From Agrobacterium tumefaciens (GTDB lineage: Bacteria > Pseudomonadota > Alphaproteobacteria > Rhizobiales > Rhizobiaceae), in the NCBI RefSeq assembly GCF_017726655.1, contig NZ_CP072309.1, forward strand, positions 1,174,501 to 1,238,500: DNA of 64,000 nt, written 5' to 3'. This document shows, piece by piece, positions 18,860-27,900 of the stretch. A program made the translations under genes and the position numbers. The notes below the pieces were generated by a model. That model ran no database searches. It worked only from the letters and a program-made list of their open reading frames with translations, and was not told the DNA's origin. Position 1 is the first letter of the stretch; each line of letters opens with the position of its first letter.

Positions 18860-20249
18860 TCGGCTCGACAGGATCATCCTTGGTGCTTCGGTGATAACGG
18901 GAGATGGAACCACGTTTCACGAAAATGCGTCCATTGGGATAGGTGAGGGCAAAATCGTGTTCGTCCAGCCAGGGAACATATCCGTCAATCCTGTCGGGGT
19001 CGACGTCATTGACGCCTCTGGCTATACGGTCATTCCCGGCGTGATCAACGCGCATGCCCATGGCTGCGTCAGCGGCCCATCCATGCCGAGCGGGTCATCT
19101 CCTGTCGACAAGGAGCTTATTCTCTGGAACAGGAACAGGCATCTCCTCGAGGGGACGACGACATTGTTGAATGTATGCGGTCTGGCATTGCCTGAGGAGG
19201 CGTTTGCGGGCGATGCACATCCGCTAGATGTCCACATCTCCACGGCTCACACGGCATCTAATATCGAAGCGGCACTCGCAATTGACGGCGCCGGCCTCAC
19301 CGAACAGCATCGACAGGCATCGATCGATGATGCTTTGTCTCAGGGAGCAAAAGCGCTCGGCGAGGTCGGCGGGGGACAGACGTTGGGCGGCGGCGCGCAG
19401 GAATACCGGTTCATTCCCGAGGCGATGAAGCGGGCGACGGGACGGGACGTCTCACCTCTGGTTTCACGTCAGTTGCGAAATGCGGTGGTCGGCCGATACC
19501 TTAGAGTCGAGGATGGAGTTCCCGACGGGGAATTGGAGGCGATTCTCGACGAAGCTGGTCTGTCAGACGTCTGCAGCGCGCAAGCCTGCCGTCAGGTCAT
19601 TCTTGCCTCCGTGATGCCGTCCGTCGCTCTCGCGCTCAGAGGCTTTGGGGAAGTGGCCCGAGAAGCCGCGCGTGTGGGCTTCCCGGCGATTTTTCATAAT
19701 TCGGCGCCGTCGGTCGAACGCCTGATCGAAGTCGCCGAAAAATACCCGAGCGCAAACATCGTCGCGGGTCACTCGAACCATCCCATGTTTCTGCCGGATG
19801 AATCCGTATCGTTCGCGCGCGAACTGCGAAAGCGCGGCGTCACCATTGATGTTTCGACGCTCGACAGCATCCAGACACGCTGGCGGAATAATCCGGCGAA
19901 TTTCGACGCTCTAATCGAGGCGGGATGCGTCGATACGATTTCGACGGACTATGCCGGCGGCCATTGGGACGGCATCCTCGTGGCAATCCAGCGCATTGTT
20001 CGCAAAAAGCAGATGTCACCGGCTGCAGCTGTCGCTTTGGCCACCGGCAACGTTGCACGCGCCTTTCCTCAACTGGCAGGCGATCGCGGTCTGATCGAGA
20101 AGGGCAGGCGCGCGGATCTCGTGATCGTCGATCATGTTAATCTGGGACGCGTCCGCCATGTCATCATCCATGGCAAGGTTGTGGTCTGGAATGGAGCGAT
20201 TGGTGGGAAGGGTTGGGCTGCTTCGGCGGCCGAGCGAGTGCGTCGATAA
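18849..20249 (+). CDS. Amidohydrolase-family metal-dependent hydrolase
   Basis: A 466-residue cytoplasmic enzyme of the amidohydrolase superfamily (composite beta domain plus TIM barrel). The metal-binding H-x-H is in PGVINAHAHG (~residue 67-76), a His in VAGHSNHP and the terminal Asp in ISTDYAGGHWD; GLIEKGRRADLVIVD is the usual C-terminal strand. It probably opens a cyclic amide or cleaves a similar C-N bond; enamidases and dihydropyrimidinase-like enzymes are relatives. The start at ATG 18849 has GGAGG seven bases upstream, inside the end of the regulator gene. It ends one base before the stop of the convergent MmgE/PrpD gene. Substrate unknown. Confidence 0.88.
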   Translation: MSHNRLDRIILGASVITGDGTTFHENASIGIGEGKIVFVQPGNISVNPVGVDVIDASGYTVIPGVINAHAHGCVSGPSMPSGSSPVDKELILWNRNRHLLEGTTTLLNVCGLALPEEAFAGDAHPLDVHISTAHTASNIEAALAIDGAGLTEQHRQASIDDALSQGAKALGEVGGGQTLGGGAQEYRFIPEAMKRATGRDVSPLVSRQLRNAVVGRYLRVEDGVPDGELEAILDEAGLSDVCSAQACRQVILASVMPSVALALRGFGEVAREAARVGFPAIFHNSAPSVERLIEVAEKYPSANIVAGHSNHPMFLPDESVSFARELRKRGVTIDVSTLDSIQTRWRNNPANFDALIEAGCVDTISTDYAGGHWDGILVAIQRIVRKKQMSPAAAVALATGNVARAFPQLAGDRGLIEKGRRADLVIVDHVNLGRVRHVIIHGKVVVWNGAIGGKGWAASAAERVRR

Positions 20250-21590
20250 TCACAGGTCGGCCGAAATCTCTTGCAGGAACGGCACAGGATCGCCGGATTT
20301 GAGATGATCAATCGCCCTGTCGAAATCCTCCTCGCGCGCTGCAGTCATTTTCCCGCTGCAGACCCCATGAAACTTCTTCTCGAGTTCCTCCCAAAGCATC
20401 GGCCGGCCTACATCCCCACGCGGCATGGCGGTGGTGGACGTAATTTCGCCTGAAGGAGTGGTCAACGTCACCCTCGCCAAGGTTTCTGCCGGAAATTTCT
20501 GGTCGATCTGGTCATCAACCGTCAGGGTGACGGCGCCGGTAAGGGAGCAGATGTCCCCGTCTTCGAGAAGCTGCTCATTGATGGGTGCGAGAGCGGAGGC
20601 GCCGTGACGGACCGCCGCGGCCAGACAAAACGGCAAACTGTATTGCGCCTCAACAAGAGTTTTCGGCATCACCTTGTTTTGCAGCCGCTGAGCCCATTTG
20701 AACGTTTGAACTTCAATTGACAGCACGTCTTTCGGCTCGAGTCTCCGGCTTCGCATCAGGTCCAGCGTTGCATCGATGGCCGGATGGATATAGCGGCAGC
20801 ATGAATATGGCTTGAAATAGGTTCCCAGTATTTCCCAGGTCAGACCAAGTCCGCTCCTGATACGCCCCCCATTGAAATGAGATGCGTGATCGAGAATGTC
20901 TGCCGGACCCGTAAACCCCTCCTCGGCCAATTCGAGTGCGGTAAGGCCAGTAACAACGCTCCACGGGATTCCTTCTTTCGCATGATTTCCGGTGAGCTTC
21001 GAATAGCCGGAACTTCCGTTTGCGGCCTGATTGGGAGCCCAAACACCGTTGATCGCAAGGGCTTGAGCGAGATGATCCGTGCTTGTGTTAAGGATACAGC
21101 CGGCTGCAGCGACAGCGCCGTAGCCGGCCCAGAGACCGCTCTGGCGGCTTTTTATGTTGTCAGGGTTTTGTGCGGCGGCGATCCGGATGGCGATCTCGTA
21201 GCCGGCGACAATCGCAGCGACAAAGTCCTCCGGGTCGATTGTGCTGTCCGCGCAGGCGGCCAGAACAGCAGGGATAACCGCAGCACCTGGATGTCCACGC
21301 GCTGCACGATGACCGTCATCGAAATCAAGGGCGCATACAGAAGCCGAATTGGCAAAGGCGGCACCGACGGTCGATAAGCGGTCATCCGAAAACCACAGAG
21401 GTGCTGGTCCGGGGCCGAAAATTCGGGCTGCAACGAGTTTGGCGCTGGTCGATCCCGTGGTATTTTTTCCGGCGAGGGCGCACACCACGGCATCGAACAG
21501 ACAGGCCAGCGCCTTGTTCCTGACCTCTACCGGCGCGCCATGGAAAACGCGGTCGGCAATGCATCCGGCGAGAAGCGTCGTTAAATACAT
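20250..21590 (-). CDS. MmgE/PrpD-family protein, copy 1
   Basis: A 446-residue protein across the full MmgE/PrpD fold (helical domain ~1-270, small alpha/beta domain ~270-400). Typical text is DFDDGHRAARGHPGAAVIPA, the motif near the active site, and KPYSCCRYIHPAIDA. The family includes methylcitrate dehydratase, cis-aconitate decarboxylase and the iminodisuccinate epimerase described from an Agrobacterium strain, so the name does not fix the reaction. The ATG at 21590 with GAGAG eight bases upstream is preferred over a GTG at 21605 that overlaps the preceding stop. Last gene of the minus-strand catabolic run, following the cyclodeaminase-like gene. Confidence 0.9.
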   Translation of the reverse strand: MYLTTLLAGCIADRVFHGAPVEVRNKALACLFDAVVCALAGKNTTGSTSAKLVAARIFGPGPAPLWFSDDRLSTVGAAFANSASVCALDFDDGHRAARGHPGAAVIPAVLAACADSTIDPEDFVAAIVAGYEIAIRIAAAQNPDNIKSRQSGLWAGYGAVAAAGCILNTSTDHLAQALAINGVWAPNQAANGSSGYSKLTGNHAKEGIPWSVVTGLTALELAEEGFTGPADILDHASHFNGGRIRSGLGLTWEILGTYFKPYSCCRYIHPAIDATLDLMRSRRLEPKDVLSIEVQTFKWAQRLQNKVMPKTLVEAQYSLPFCLAAAVRHGASALAPINEQLLEDGDICSLTGAVTLTVDDQIDQKFPAETLARVTLTTPSGEITSTTAMPRGDVGRPMLWEELEKKFHGVCSGKMTAAREEDFDRAIDHLKSGDPVPFLQEISADL

Positions 21591-21601
21591 GGGAGCATCT
21601 C

Positions 21602-22699
21602 TCACTGGATCGCTTCTGCAACCGGCGCTCCGCTGGCGTTATCATTTGTGACGCTAGACAAAGCCTCATAGACATGGGCGGCCACATAAAGGTCCAGCAT
21701 GGGAAGGCCCACACAGGTAATGTGGACAGGTTTTTCCTTCCCGATTTCCGACGAATCCAGGATCGTCACGATTGAGCCGATACCGAGCAGGGATCCCAAC
21801 TGCTCCAGCGTCGTCCCCTTTCGCGAGAAGTGAAGCGCTAGGCTTTGGGAACCACGGCGCGACACCATCGCCACGTCGTCACATAGAACGCGACCGCACC
21901 GCAGCGCCCGCTCCAGATGTGCGGGCGGGGTCTCATCTCCACCGAGATGAAGCACGGCAGCGTCGCCGATCTCACTGGCCTCGAAAACCGGCGCTTTGGC
22001 GTTCGATGCCGTAATCACAAAATCACATCGACTGAGATCGCGGTTGTCCAAAACAGGCTTGATGTCGAAGGTCACCTTCTCTCTGAGCGATCGCGCGAGC
22101 CGTATGGCAGAGTCACCTGTCCGGCTACGCACAAGGACCTCGCGGACCCTCTCCCCATGGCATCGATCGAGCGCCAGAATAATCTTCTCGGCAATTGGTC
22201 CGGCGCCAAACAGGAAGACAGACATATCCCGACGGGCCGTCAGCAATCGCTCAAGAACAAGCGTCGCATAACTCGCTGTCCGGGCGGCGGAGATGTCGGT
22301 TCCATCCAGCAGGCACAGAGGAACGAGGGTAAACTTGTCCATGAGGACAATTGTAGACCGTGAGCGTGGAAGACCAAGCTGCCGATTGAGGGCGTTTGCG
22401 CCAACGATCTTCACTGCCCCGTAGCGGCTGTTGACGCTTGAAAGGCAAGACAGCTTCCAGCCGAGGCGCTCCTCGAGCAAACCTGCCTCCTTGATCAAGG
22501 GGTGCCCGTCAGTCTCCCCGAGCGGGATGGAAAGCACCGATTTCGTGCCGTACGCGGAGCCAAGGGCAATGTCGTCCCATGCTTTCCCGGCGACCGCATG
22601 GACGATCTTTCCATCAAGCAGAACTCCATCCCTGGCGATCTCGGTCGCGGAGTAACACGGTATGTCTGACAGGCTTCGACTGATAAATCCTCGGCTCAT
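21602..22699 (-). CDS. Ornithine cyclodeaminase / mu-crystallin family protein
   Basis: A 365-residue NAD(P)-dependent enzyme. Visible features are the substrate-binding Lys stretch (GAVKIVGANALNRQLGLP), the DGTDISAARTAS motif and a Rossmann nucleotide-binding segment (SVFLFGAGPIAEKIILALDR). Family members deaminate or reduce cyclic imines (ornithine cyclodeaminase, alanine dehydrogenase, ketimine reductase, tauropine-type enzymes). It is placed between two MmgE/PrpD genes: it ends 11 bases before copy 1 and starts ~120 bases after copy 2 ends. Its role may be reduction or deamination of an imine intermediate; that is inference. Confidence 0.88.
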   Translation of the reverse strand: MSRGFISRSLSDIPCYSATEIARDGVLLDGKIVHAVAGKAWDDIALGSAYGTKSVLSIPLGETDGHPLIKEAGLLEERLGWKLSCLSSVNSRYGAVKIVGANALNRQLGLPRSRSTIVLMDKFTLVPLCLLDGTDISAARTASYATLVLERLLTARRDMSVFLFGAGPIAEKIILALDRCHGERVREVLVRSRTGDSAIRLARSLREKVTFDIKPVLDNRDLSRCDFVITASNAKAPVFEASEIGDAAVLHLGGDETPPAHLERALRCGRVLCDDVAMVSRRGSQSLALHFSRKGTTLEQLGSLLGIGSIVTILDSSEIGKEKPVHITCVGLPMLDLYVAAHVYEALSSVTNDNASGAPVAEAIQ

Positions 22700-22820
22700 G
22701 CGTGATCCTCCTCGAATGTCGAACGAGAGGATTTCAGCAGGAATCGCCGGGAAATAAAGCCAAGATTAGCTATCTTTTATGCAACAATATGCATTGCGGT
22801 TACATGGGACTGTCCGCAGA

Positions 22821-24194
22821 TTAACATGAGCATCCTGGTACACGGACCGCATCCAGCAGAAACCGCAGGTCGTCTTTCAACTGCAGCTGTTTAAGGAACT
22901 GCAGCATTTTCAGCCTTCCGTTTCCGGTTAAGTGCCCCGCCGACAGGCGCAAAAACTTCTTCTCCAGGAATGAAGGCGCAAGCGGATTGGCAGCATCGCC
23001 CTTTGCAACCTCGACGGTGGTCTCCACGACCTGACCGCCGAGCAGGTGAAGACGAACCCTTGCCGCGTGGTGGTGATGCGCTCGATCGACCGACCTCAGA
23101 GGAAAGAGCCGGATTTTTCCCGTCAGCTCGCGCACTGTTCGTTCTGCAAAACGCGATGGTGCGAACCATTCCGGACCGGCCGCATGCCCGAGCACCCCCA
23201 TCGCGATTGCAAACGGTGCGCTGAACTGTGCTGCCCAGATATCGCGGGGTTCGGGATCATTGAATGGAGGACGGCAGACAATCTCCGAGGCGAAGACCTC
23301 GATCCCCCTGACGTCATGACCGGTCTCTTCAATGGCTCCGAGAGCGAAAGCCTCAACAGCAGCTTCGACGCTGCTCTGAATGATCCTGCAGCAGCTGAAC
23401 GCCTTGAAGCCGACGTCTCGTATCTCGTAGCGCATATCGGGACCGATCTTCAGCCGAGACAGGTCGGCGCCGTCGGCGCCCGCCATCCGCCAGAACCCGG
23501 TGTCTCCTTGGAAAACGTCGAGCGGCCCCTCAAATCCGGCACGCGCCAGAAACGCTGCATTGACACCGCCCATTGCCGCGGTCGCAAAATTGTTCTTCGC
23601 CATTGTCGGTGTGGTCCCGTAAACCGTCTTCATGACTGAAGCGACAGGAGCATTGACAGCTGCGATGGCAAAGGCATGGGCCGCTCGTCGACGATCGAGT
23701 TTCAGCAGTTTCGCCGATGCGGCGGCTGCGCCAAATATTTGCCAGGTGCCGTGGCCATGGACTGTCTTACGCGGCGTGTCGTTGACGATCGACATACCAA
23801 TGCGGCACCCTACCTCATATCCGGCGACGATTGCAGCAATCAGGTCGCGCCCCGTAGAGCCCGAGCGGTTGGCAACTGCGAGCGCGGCAGCAATCACCGT
23901 CGCCCCGGGATGGCCCTTCCAGTAGATGTCATCGAGGTCGAGGGCGTTGGCCAAAGTCGCGTAATGAAATGCCTGCCAGGCGGGATCCGGACAGGGTGCC
24001 ATGGTGGAACCTCCGGTGATATCCGCCAAAAGCCGTTCCAGACCCGATGCGACCGGGGTTTGATGACCGGCAAAAAAGCACCCGAGCGAGTCCATCAGGC
24101 AGAGCTTTGCTTTCTCTACCACGTCGGACGGAAGGTTCTCGAAAGTCGTATTCACGAGGTAGTCGGCAAGGGTCAGCGTTGCGGGGGCAGTCAT
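22821..24194 (-). CDS. MmgE/PrpD-family protein, copy 2
   Basis: A 457-residue MmgE/PrpD protein (ANALDLDDIYWKGHPGATVI, GFKAFSCCRIIQSSVEAAVE). The open frame extends to 24977, but the upstream 261 codons are a shadow of the nitrilase gene; the ATG at 24194 has GGAG eight bases upstream. It differs clearly from copy 1 along its length, so the two were probably acquired or specialised separately rather than by recent duplication. It follows the nitrilase gene by 16 bases in the same operon. It may act as a hydratase, dehydratase or epimerase on a tricarboxylate- or iminodicarboxylate-like intermediate. Confidence 0.9.
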   Translation of the reverse strand: MTAPATLTLADYLVNTTFENLPSDVVEKAKLCLMDSLGCFFAGHQTPVASGLERLLADITGGSTMAPCPDPAWQAFHYATLANALDLDDIYWKGHPGATVIAAALAVANRSGSTGRDLIAAIVAGYEVGCRIGMSIVNDTPRKTVHGHGTWQIFGAAAASAKLLKLDRRRAAHAFAIAAVNAPVASVMKTVYGTTPTMAKNNFATAAMGGVNAAFLARAGFEGPLDVFQGDTGFWRMAGADGADLSRLKIGPDMRYEIRDVGFKAFSCCRIIQSSVEAAVEAFALGAIEETGHDVRGIEVFASEIVCRPPFNDPEPRDIWAAQFSAPFAIAMGVLGHAAGPEWFAPSRFAERTVRELTGKIRLFPLRSVDRAHHHHAARVRLHLLGGQVVETTVEVAKGDAANPLAPSFLEKKFLRLSAGHLTGNGRLKMLQFLKQLQLKDDLRFLLDAVRVPGCSC

Positions 24195-24210
24195 GATGCT
24201 CACTCCACTG

Positions 24211-25164
24211 TCAAAATGAGGCAGGCAGGCCTGTCTTGCTGCGGCAACTCGAACATAGCCCATCGCAGACAGCATGATCGACTGCCAAATGTTGAGCTGC
24301 TGGTCCCGGCGTTTCAGCGAGACATGCCCGGGATGCCGCGGCCGGAAACTGCTGACGATGGCGCGCCATCGGAATAAGCCGACGCACATCATGTATTCGC
24401 TGGCTGTCCAGCCGTGCTGTCGCAATTCCCATCCCGTCCGAGGCGCGGGCGATGACTTGCCCCCAGGGATCGCAAACCAGCGAGTTGCCGAAACACTGCC
24501 GGGTCTCGCCACCGGCCGCGAGGTAACCGCCCCATTGGCCGCACGCGGCGAAATAGACCTGGAACTCGATGGCGCGTGCCCTGCACAGGACCTCCCAGTG
24601 ATCCTTTCCGGTCTGCATCGTGAAGGCAGCCGGCAGAATAACGAGATCGACCTTGTTTTCGGCAAGTTGATCGAACAGGCGGGAAAATCGAAGGTCGTAG
24701 CAGATTGCGGCGCCGATCCGGAGGCCGCAAGCGTCATAGACGAGCAGGTCGTGCCCCGGCGCGACTGTGGCGGACTCGCGATAGGCTTTGCCGTCGGGCG
24801 CCACAATGTCGAAAAGATGAATCTTGCGGTAGCGGCCAGCCTCCTTCCCTTCGGGATCGAACACAACAGTGGTGTTGTAGATACGCTCTTCCCCGGGAAC
24901 ACGCTCAAGCATGCTCCCTGCGTGGAGCCATAATCCGTGCCGGCAGGCAAATTCCTGTGCCATCCGGTAAGCCGCACCGCCAGGCATATAGTCTGCTGCC
25001 GCGAGTTTTTCCGCGGCGGTACCTCCCGACCAGTCGAAATGTTCCGGCAGGACGATAAGATCCGGCACTTCCTCCTTGACGGCCTTGAGCATCAGAGCCT
25101 GCGCCTGACGCAGATTTGCCCGGCGGTCCGGCTGGGAGTTCATTTGAATGAGCGATATTTTCAT
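24211..25164 (-). CDS. Carbon-nitrogen hydrolase (nitrilase superfamily)
   Basis: A 317-residue enzyme with the full nitrilase triad: Glu in VLPEHFDW (~residue 41), Lys in RYRKIHLFD (~115) and Cys in AAICYDLRF (~149). The text resembles omega-amidase and carbamoylase-type members more than true nitrilases. The usual C-terminal motif (RLIPMARHRQQ) is followed by a ~40-residue Ala/Cys-rich tail that is not typical of the family. It overlaps the preceding RraA-like gene by four bases (ATGA), so the two are translationally coupled. Likely job: hydrolysis of an amide or carbamoyl group in the pathway, releasing ammonia. Confidence 0.9.
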   Translation of the reverse strand: MKISLIQMNSQPDRRANLRQAQALMLKAVKEEVPDLIVLPEHFDWSGGTAAEKLAAADYMPGGAAYRMAQEFACRHGLWLHAGSMLERVPGEERIYNTTVVFDPEGKEAGRYRKIHLFDIVAPDGKAYRESATVAPGHDLLVYDACGLRIGAAICYDLRFSRLFDQLAENKVDLVILPAAFTMQTGKDHWEVLCRARAIEFQVYFAACGQWGGYLAAGGETRQCFGNSLVCDPWGQVIARASDGMGIATARLDSQRIHDVRRLIPMARHRQQFPAAASRACLAETPGPAAQHLAVDHAVCDGLCSSCRSKTGLPASF

Positions 25165-25811
25165 TGGGAGTGCCCCTCATCATACGTGAAGATTGAATGG
25201 CCTGCCGCAAGATGGGCTCGCAGCCGTGCGGACCGTTCCTGACGCTTCAGCGCAGCCTCACCCAGGCTGCGCATTAGTGAACGGTCTGCGACGAAGATGC
25301 CGGCGTTGTCGGCGAGCACCGCGAAACCGGGAAGGACCGCCGTGCCGCCGCAGGCGACGGGAACGTTGATGGAACCACCAATCCGGAATGTCCGGTTCGT
25401 GGTTTTTGCCGAGACGCCGCGACACCAGACCGGCAGACCCGATGCGACAATTTCCTCGATGTCAGTGCACGGGCCGTCGACAATGATGGCAGCGGCGCCG
25501 CGCGCCTTTGCCGCCGTCGCGACACCGCCGCCGACACATGCGATGTCATCCCCGTCGATCCTCGAGATGACGAGGATATCGCCGGGCTGGAGAAGGTCGA
25601 TCGCCTTGTAGATCACAACGCCGTCGCGGCCCGGGGCCGCGACGGTGAGGGCTTGACCGGTGACCTTCGCGGAGCAGACCGGGCGGATGCTCGTGCTGAG
25701 AAAGCCGAGATGTTCGGTATGTCCGATGGTTGCGGTCTCAACATCGCGCAGCAGGGCGCAGAGGTCCGTTGGGAGAGGGGGCTCTCCCGGTTTTGTCCGA
25801 TACTGTTCCAT
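25161..25811 (-). CDS. RraA/HMG-aldolase-like family protein
   Basis: A 216-residue protein of the RraA / 4-hydroxy-4-methyl-2-oxoglutarate aldolase fold. The glycine-rich core ACVGGGVATAAKARGAAAII, then VDGPCTDIEEI, is typical; aldolase members use a metal bound near this G-x-x-x-D region. In catabolic operons such proteins usually split or decarboxylate 4-hydroxy-2-oxo acids, giving pyruvate, rather than inhibiting RNase E. It is followed by the nitrilase gene with an ATGA overlap and preceded by the dioxygenase gene 32 bases upstream. Annotators often label this family dimethylmenaquinone methyltransferase, which is not supported. Confidence 0.87.
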   Translation of the reverse strand: MEQYRTKPGEPPLPTDLCALLRDVETATIGHTEHLGFLSTSIRPVCSAKVTGQALTVAAPGRDGVVIYKAIDLLQPGDILVISRIDGDDIACVGGGVATAAKARGAAAIIVDGPCTDIEEIVASGLPVWCRGVSAKTTNRTFRIGGSINVPVACGGTAVLPGFAVLADNAGIFVADRSLMRSLGEAALKRQERSARLRAHLAAGHSIFTYDEGHSQ

Positions 25812-25843
25812 GAATTAGGTCGCTTTGCTGGCGTCAGAAATGA

Positions 25844-26710
25844 TCAGATCGGGCGTTCGCCGGCGGTCGTGGTCCGGTGCATGATCCGGATCGTGTTCGG
25901 ATCGAAGGAATCCCGACGATGCATGGTGCAGCGATTGTCCCACATCATGATGTCGCCTTTCGTCCATTTCTGGACAAAAACCTCCTTCGTATCCGTCGTA
26001 TGGCGCCAAAGGCGCGTCAGCAGATCGTCGCTTTCATCAAGCGGCATGCCGACAATCCAGGCACCTTCAGCCGTTCCTCCAAGATAAAGCGCTTTGCGCC
26101 CGGTTTCAGCATGGGTTCGCACCAGCGGGTGGACTATACCGCTCCACTCACGGAAATCGCTGGTCCTCGGCTCGCGCTTGCCAAGCCGAAGCTTGCCGGT
26201 CTTGTCGTAGACATTCTGGAAGAATATCTGCCGACCGTCGATTTCCTTTCGCACGTCATCAGGCAAGGTGTCGTAAGCCTGATAGGTGGAGAGAAAATAG
26301 GTGTCTCCGCCTTCCGCCGGCACTTCCACGGCTCGCAGAATCGCGCCGGCGGGCGGACGTTCGTAGAACCAGGTGTCAGTGTGCCAGGTCGCCTCGCTGT
26401 TGCCCATGGCCCCCGATGGCTTGCCGTCCTTCATGGTGTTGGCGATCACCAGGATTTCCTTGTGCGTCGGATGTCCGCCTTCCTGCAATTGCTTGGGGTG
26501 GATCACGAACTCCCCGAAATGACGGGAAAAGTCGACGTGTTGCTGGTCTGTTATATTGGCACTCTGGAAGCGAAGCACGCCATAGTGGAGCCAGTATTTG
26601 CGAACCTCTGCAATGTCCTGTTCGCCATAGTCGTTAAAGTCGAAGCCAACGATATCCGCACAAACGTTGCTTCCGTCCTGGACCGCTGAAATCCTTCGGG
26701 TATTGAGCAT
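25844..26710 (-). CDS. TauD/TfdA-family 2-oxoglutarate-dependent dioxygenase
   Basis: A 288-residue Fe(II)/2-oxoglutarate oxygenase. The iron ligands are His-Asp in ATWHTDTWF (~residue 103-105) and the distal His in TMHRRDSFD (~265), with the oxoglutarate-binding Arg in RIMHRTT. Members hydroxylate a carbon next to a sulfonate, ether, amine or carboxylate and often cause cleavage of the C-heteroatom bond. The ATG at 26710 has GGAAGGAA upstream; the open frame begins 20 codons earlier without a site. It lies between the importer genes and the hydrolases of the same strand, so it may perform the first attack on the imported compound. Confidence 0.92.
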   Translation of the reverse strand: MLNTRRISAVQDGSNVCADIVGFDFNDYGEQDIAEVRKYWLHYGVLRFQSANITDQQHVDFSRHFGEFVIHPKQLQEGGHPTHKEILVIANTMKDGKPSGAMGNSEATWHTDTWFYERPPAGAILRAVEVPAEGGDTYFLSTYQAYDTLPDDVRKEIDGRQIFFQNVYDKTGKLRLGKREPRTSDFREWSGIVHPLVRTHAETGRKALYLGGTAEGAWIVGMPLDESDDLLTRLWRHTTDTKEVFVQKWTKGDIMMWDNRCTMHRRDSFDPNTIRIMHRTTTAGERPI

Positions 26711-26820
26711 ATTTCTGTTCCTTCCTTGGATAGTTTTTCTCTGCAAGGGAAGAGTAACGCGACCGATCACTCCGTCTCCAATATCAATTTGAGTTCATTG
26801 ATATGGGTTGACGATCAATC

Positions 26821-27900
26821 CTAGCTATCGAGAAGCTGCACCGCGTCAGGATCGATCCAGAGAACGACCGATTGCCCAACACTCAAGTCCGGCAGTCTCG
26901 TCGAGCGGACAAGAGACTTGAGCACTGTCCCGTTTGACAGGGTAACGAAGCATTCCCGGTAAGCGCCGAGATTGACGATCCGTGTCAGGTTTCCGTCGAT
27001 CCTGTTGACCGGGGAGGGCACTCCCTCTCCCGCAGGCGTGAGACGGACGGCCTCGGGACGCAGGCAGCAGTAGTGGACGGTGCCTGGATTTTCGGATGAC
27101 GATGCCGTCAGGGTAAGGCCGTCTTCGAGCACGACAATTGTCGATCCACCTTCCGCTCTCAAGGACGCAACCGGCAGAAGGTTCGACTTTCCGATAAAGT
27201 CGGCAACGAAACGCGATCGGGGATGATCATAGATATCATCGGGCTTGCCCTCCTGGGCCACGAGGCCGCCATGCATGACCACGATGCGATCGGACATGGC
27301 CATCGCTTCGTCCTGATCGTGGGTAACATAGATAAAGGTCATACCCAGCTCCTCCTGTATCTCCTTGAGCTCGATACGCATGGCCTCGCGCAGTTTGAGG
27401 TCGAGATTTGACAGAGGCTCATCGAGCAGAAGCAGCGACGGTTTCGGCGCGATCGCCCGGGCAAGCGCCGTCCTTTGTTGCTGGCCGCCGGACAGTTCTT
27501 TCGGATACCTCTGTTCGAACCCCTCAAGATGCACGCGTCTCAGTGCCGATCGCACCTCGGTCTCGGTCTCGGCGCGCGGAGTTCCCTTCATCTTGAGGCC
27601 GAAGGCGACATTTTCGGCGACCGTCATGTGCGGGAAAAGGGCGTAGTTCTGAAAAACCAGTCCAATTCCGCGCTTCTCCGGCGGAACACCCAACTGGCTC
27701 CGTCCCCTGATCCGGATGTCTCCGCCGGAAGGATCGGAAAAGCCGGCGATCATGTTCAGGGTGGTTGTCTTTCCGCACCCGGACGGCCCCAGAATACTGA
27801 CGAATTCTCCGGCCGGAATGGAAAGATCGATATTGTCGACGACCCGATTGGCTCCATAGCTCTTGGAAACCGCGATCAGTTCTATGTCCATTGTGCTCAT
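26821..27900 (-). CDS. Polyamine-type ABC importer, ATP-binding protein (PotA-like)
   Basis: A 359-residue ATPase with Walker A GPSGCGKTTT, signature LSGGQQQR, Walker B LLLLDEPLSNLD and a C-terminal TOBE domain (~270-355), as in PotA/FbpC/UgpC-type importers. Its ATG overlaps the stop of the permease gene (ATGA). With the two permeases and the binding protein it forms a complete four-part importer. Such systems carry polyamines, opine sugars/amines, phosphonates or iron; the neighbouring C-N hydrolases suggest a nitrogen-containing organic cation or amide here. Confidence 0.93.
   Translation of the reverse strand: MSTMDIELIAVSKSYGANRVVDNIDLSIPAGEFVSILGPSGCGKTTTLNMIAGFSDPSGGDIRIRGRSQLGVPPEKRGIGLVFQNYALFPHMTVAENVAFGLKMKGTPRAETETEVRSALRRVHLEGFEQRYPKELSGGQQQRTALARAIAPKPSLLLLDEPLSNLDLKLREAMRIELKEIQEELGMTFIYVTHDQDEAMAMSDRIVVMHGGLVAQEGKPDDIYDHPRSRFVADFIGKSNLLPVASLRAEGGSTIVVLEDGLTLTASSSENPGTVHYCCLRPEAVRLTPAGEGVPSPVNRIDGNLTRIVNLGAYRECFVTLSNGTVLKSLVRSTRLPDLSVGQSVVLWIDPDAVQLLDS

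Noticed and set aside
24195..24977. A 261-codon upstream extension of the second MmgE/PrpD gene
   Set aside because: This part overlaps the nitrilase gene in another frame and reads as Ser/Arg/Pro-rich shadow; the ATG at 24194 has a good ribosome site.
25161..25811. Menaquinone methyltransferase or RNase E inhibitor function for the RraA-like gene
   Set aside because: The methyltransferase label is a known misnomer of the family, and the catabolic operon setting fits an aldolase or decarboxylase better.
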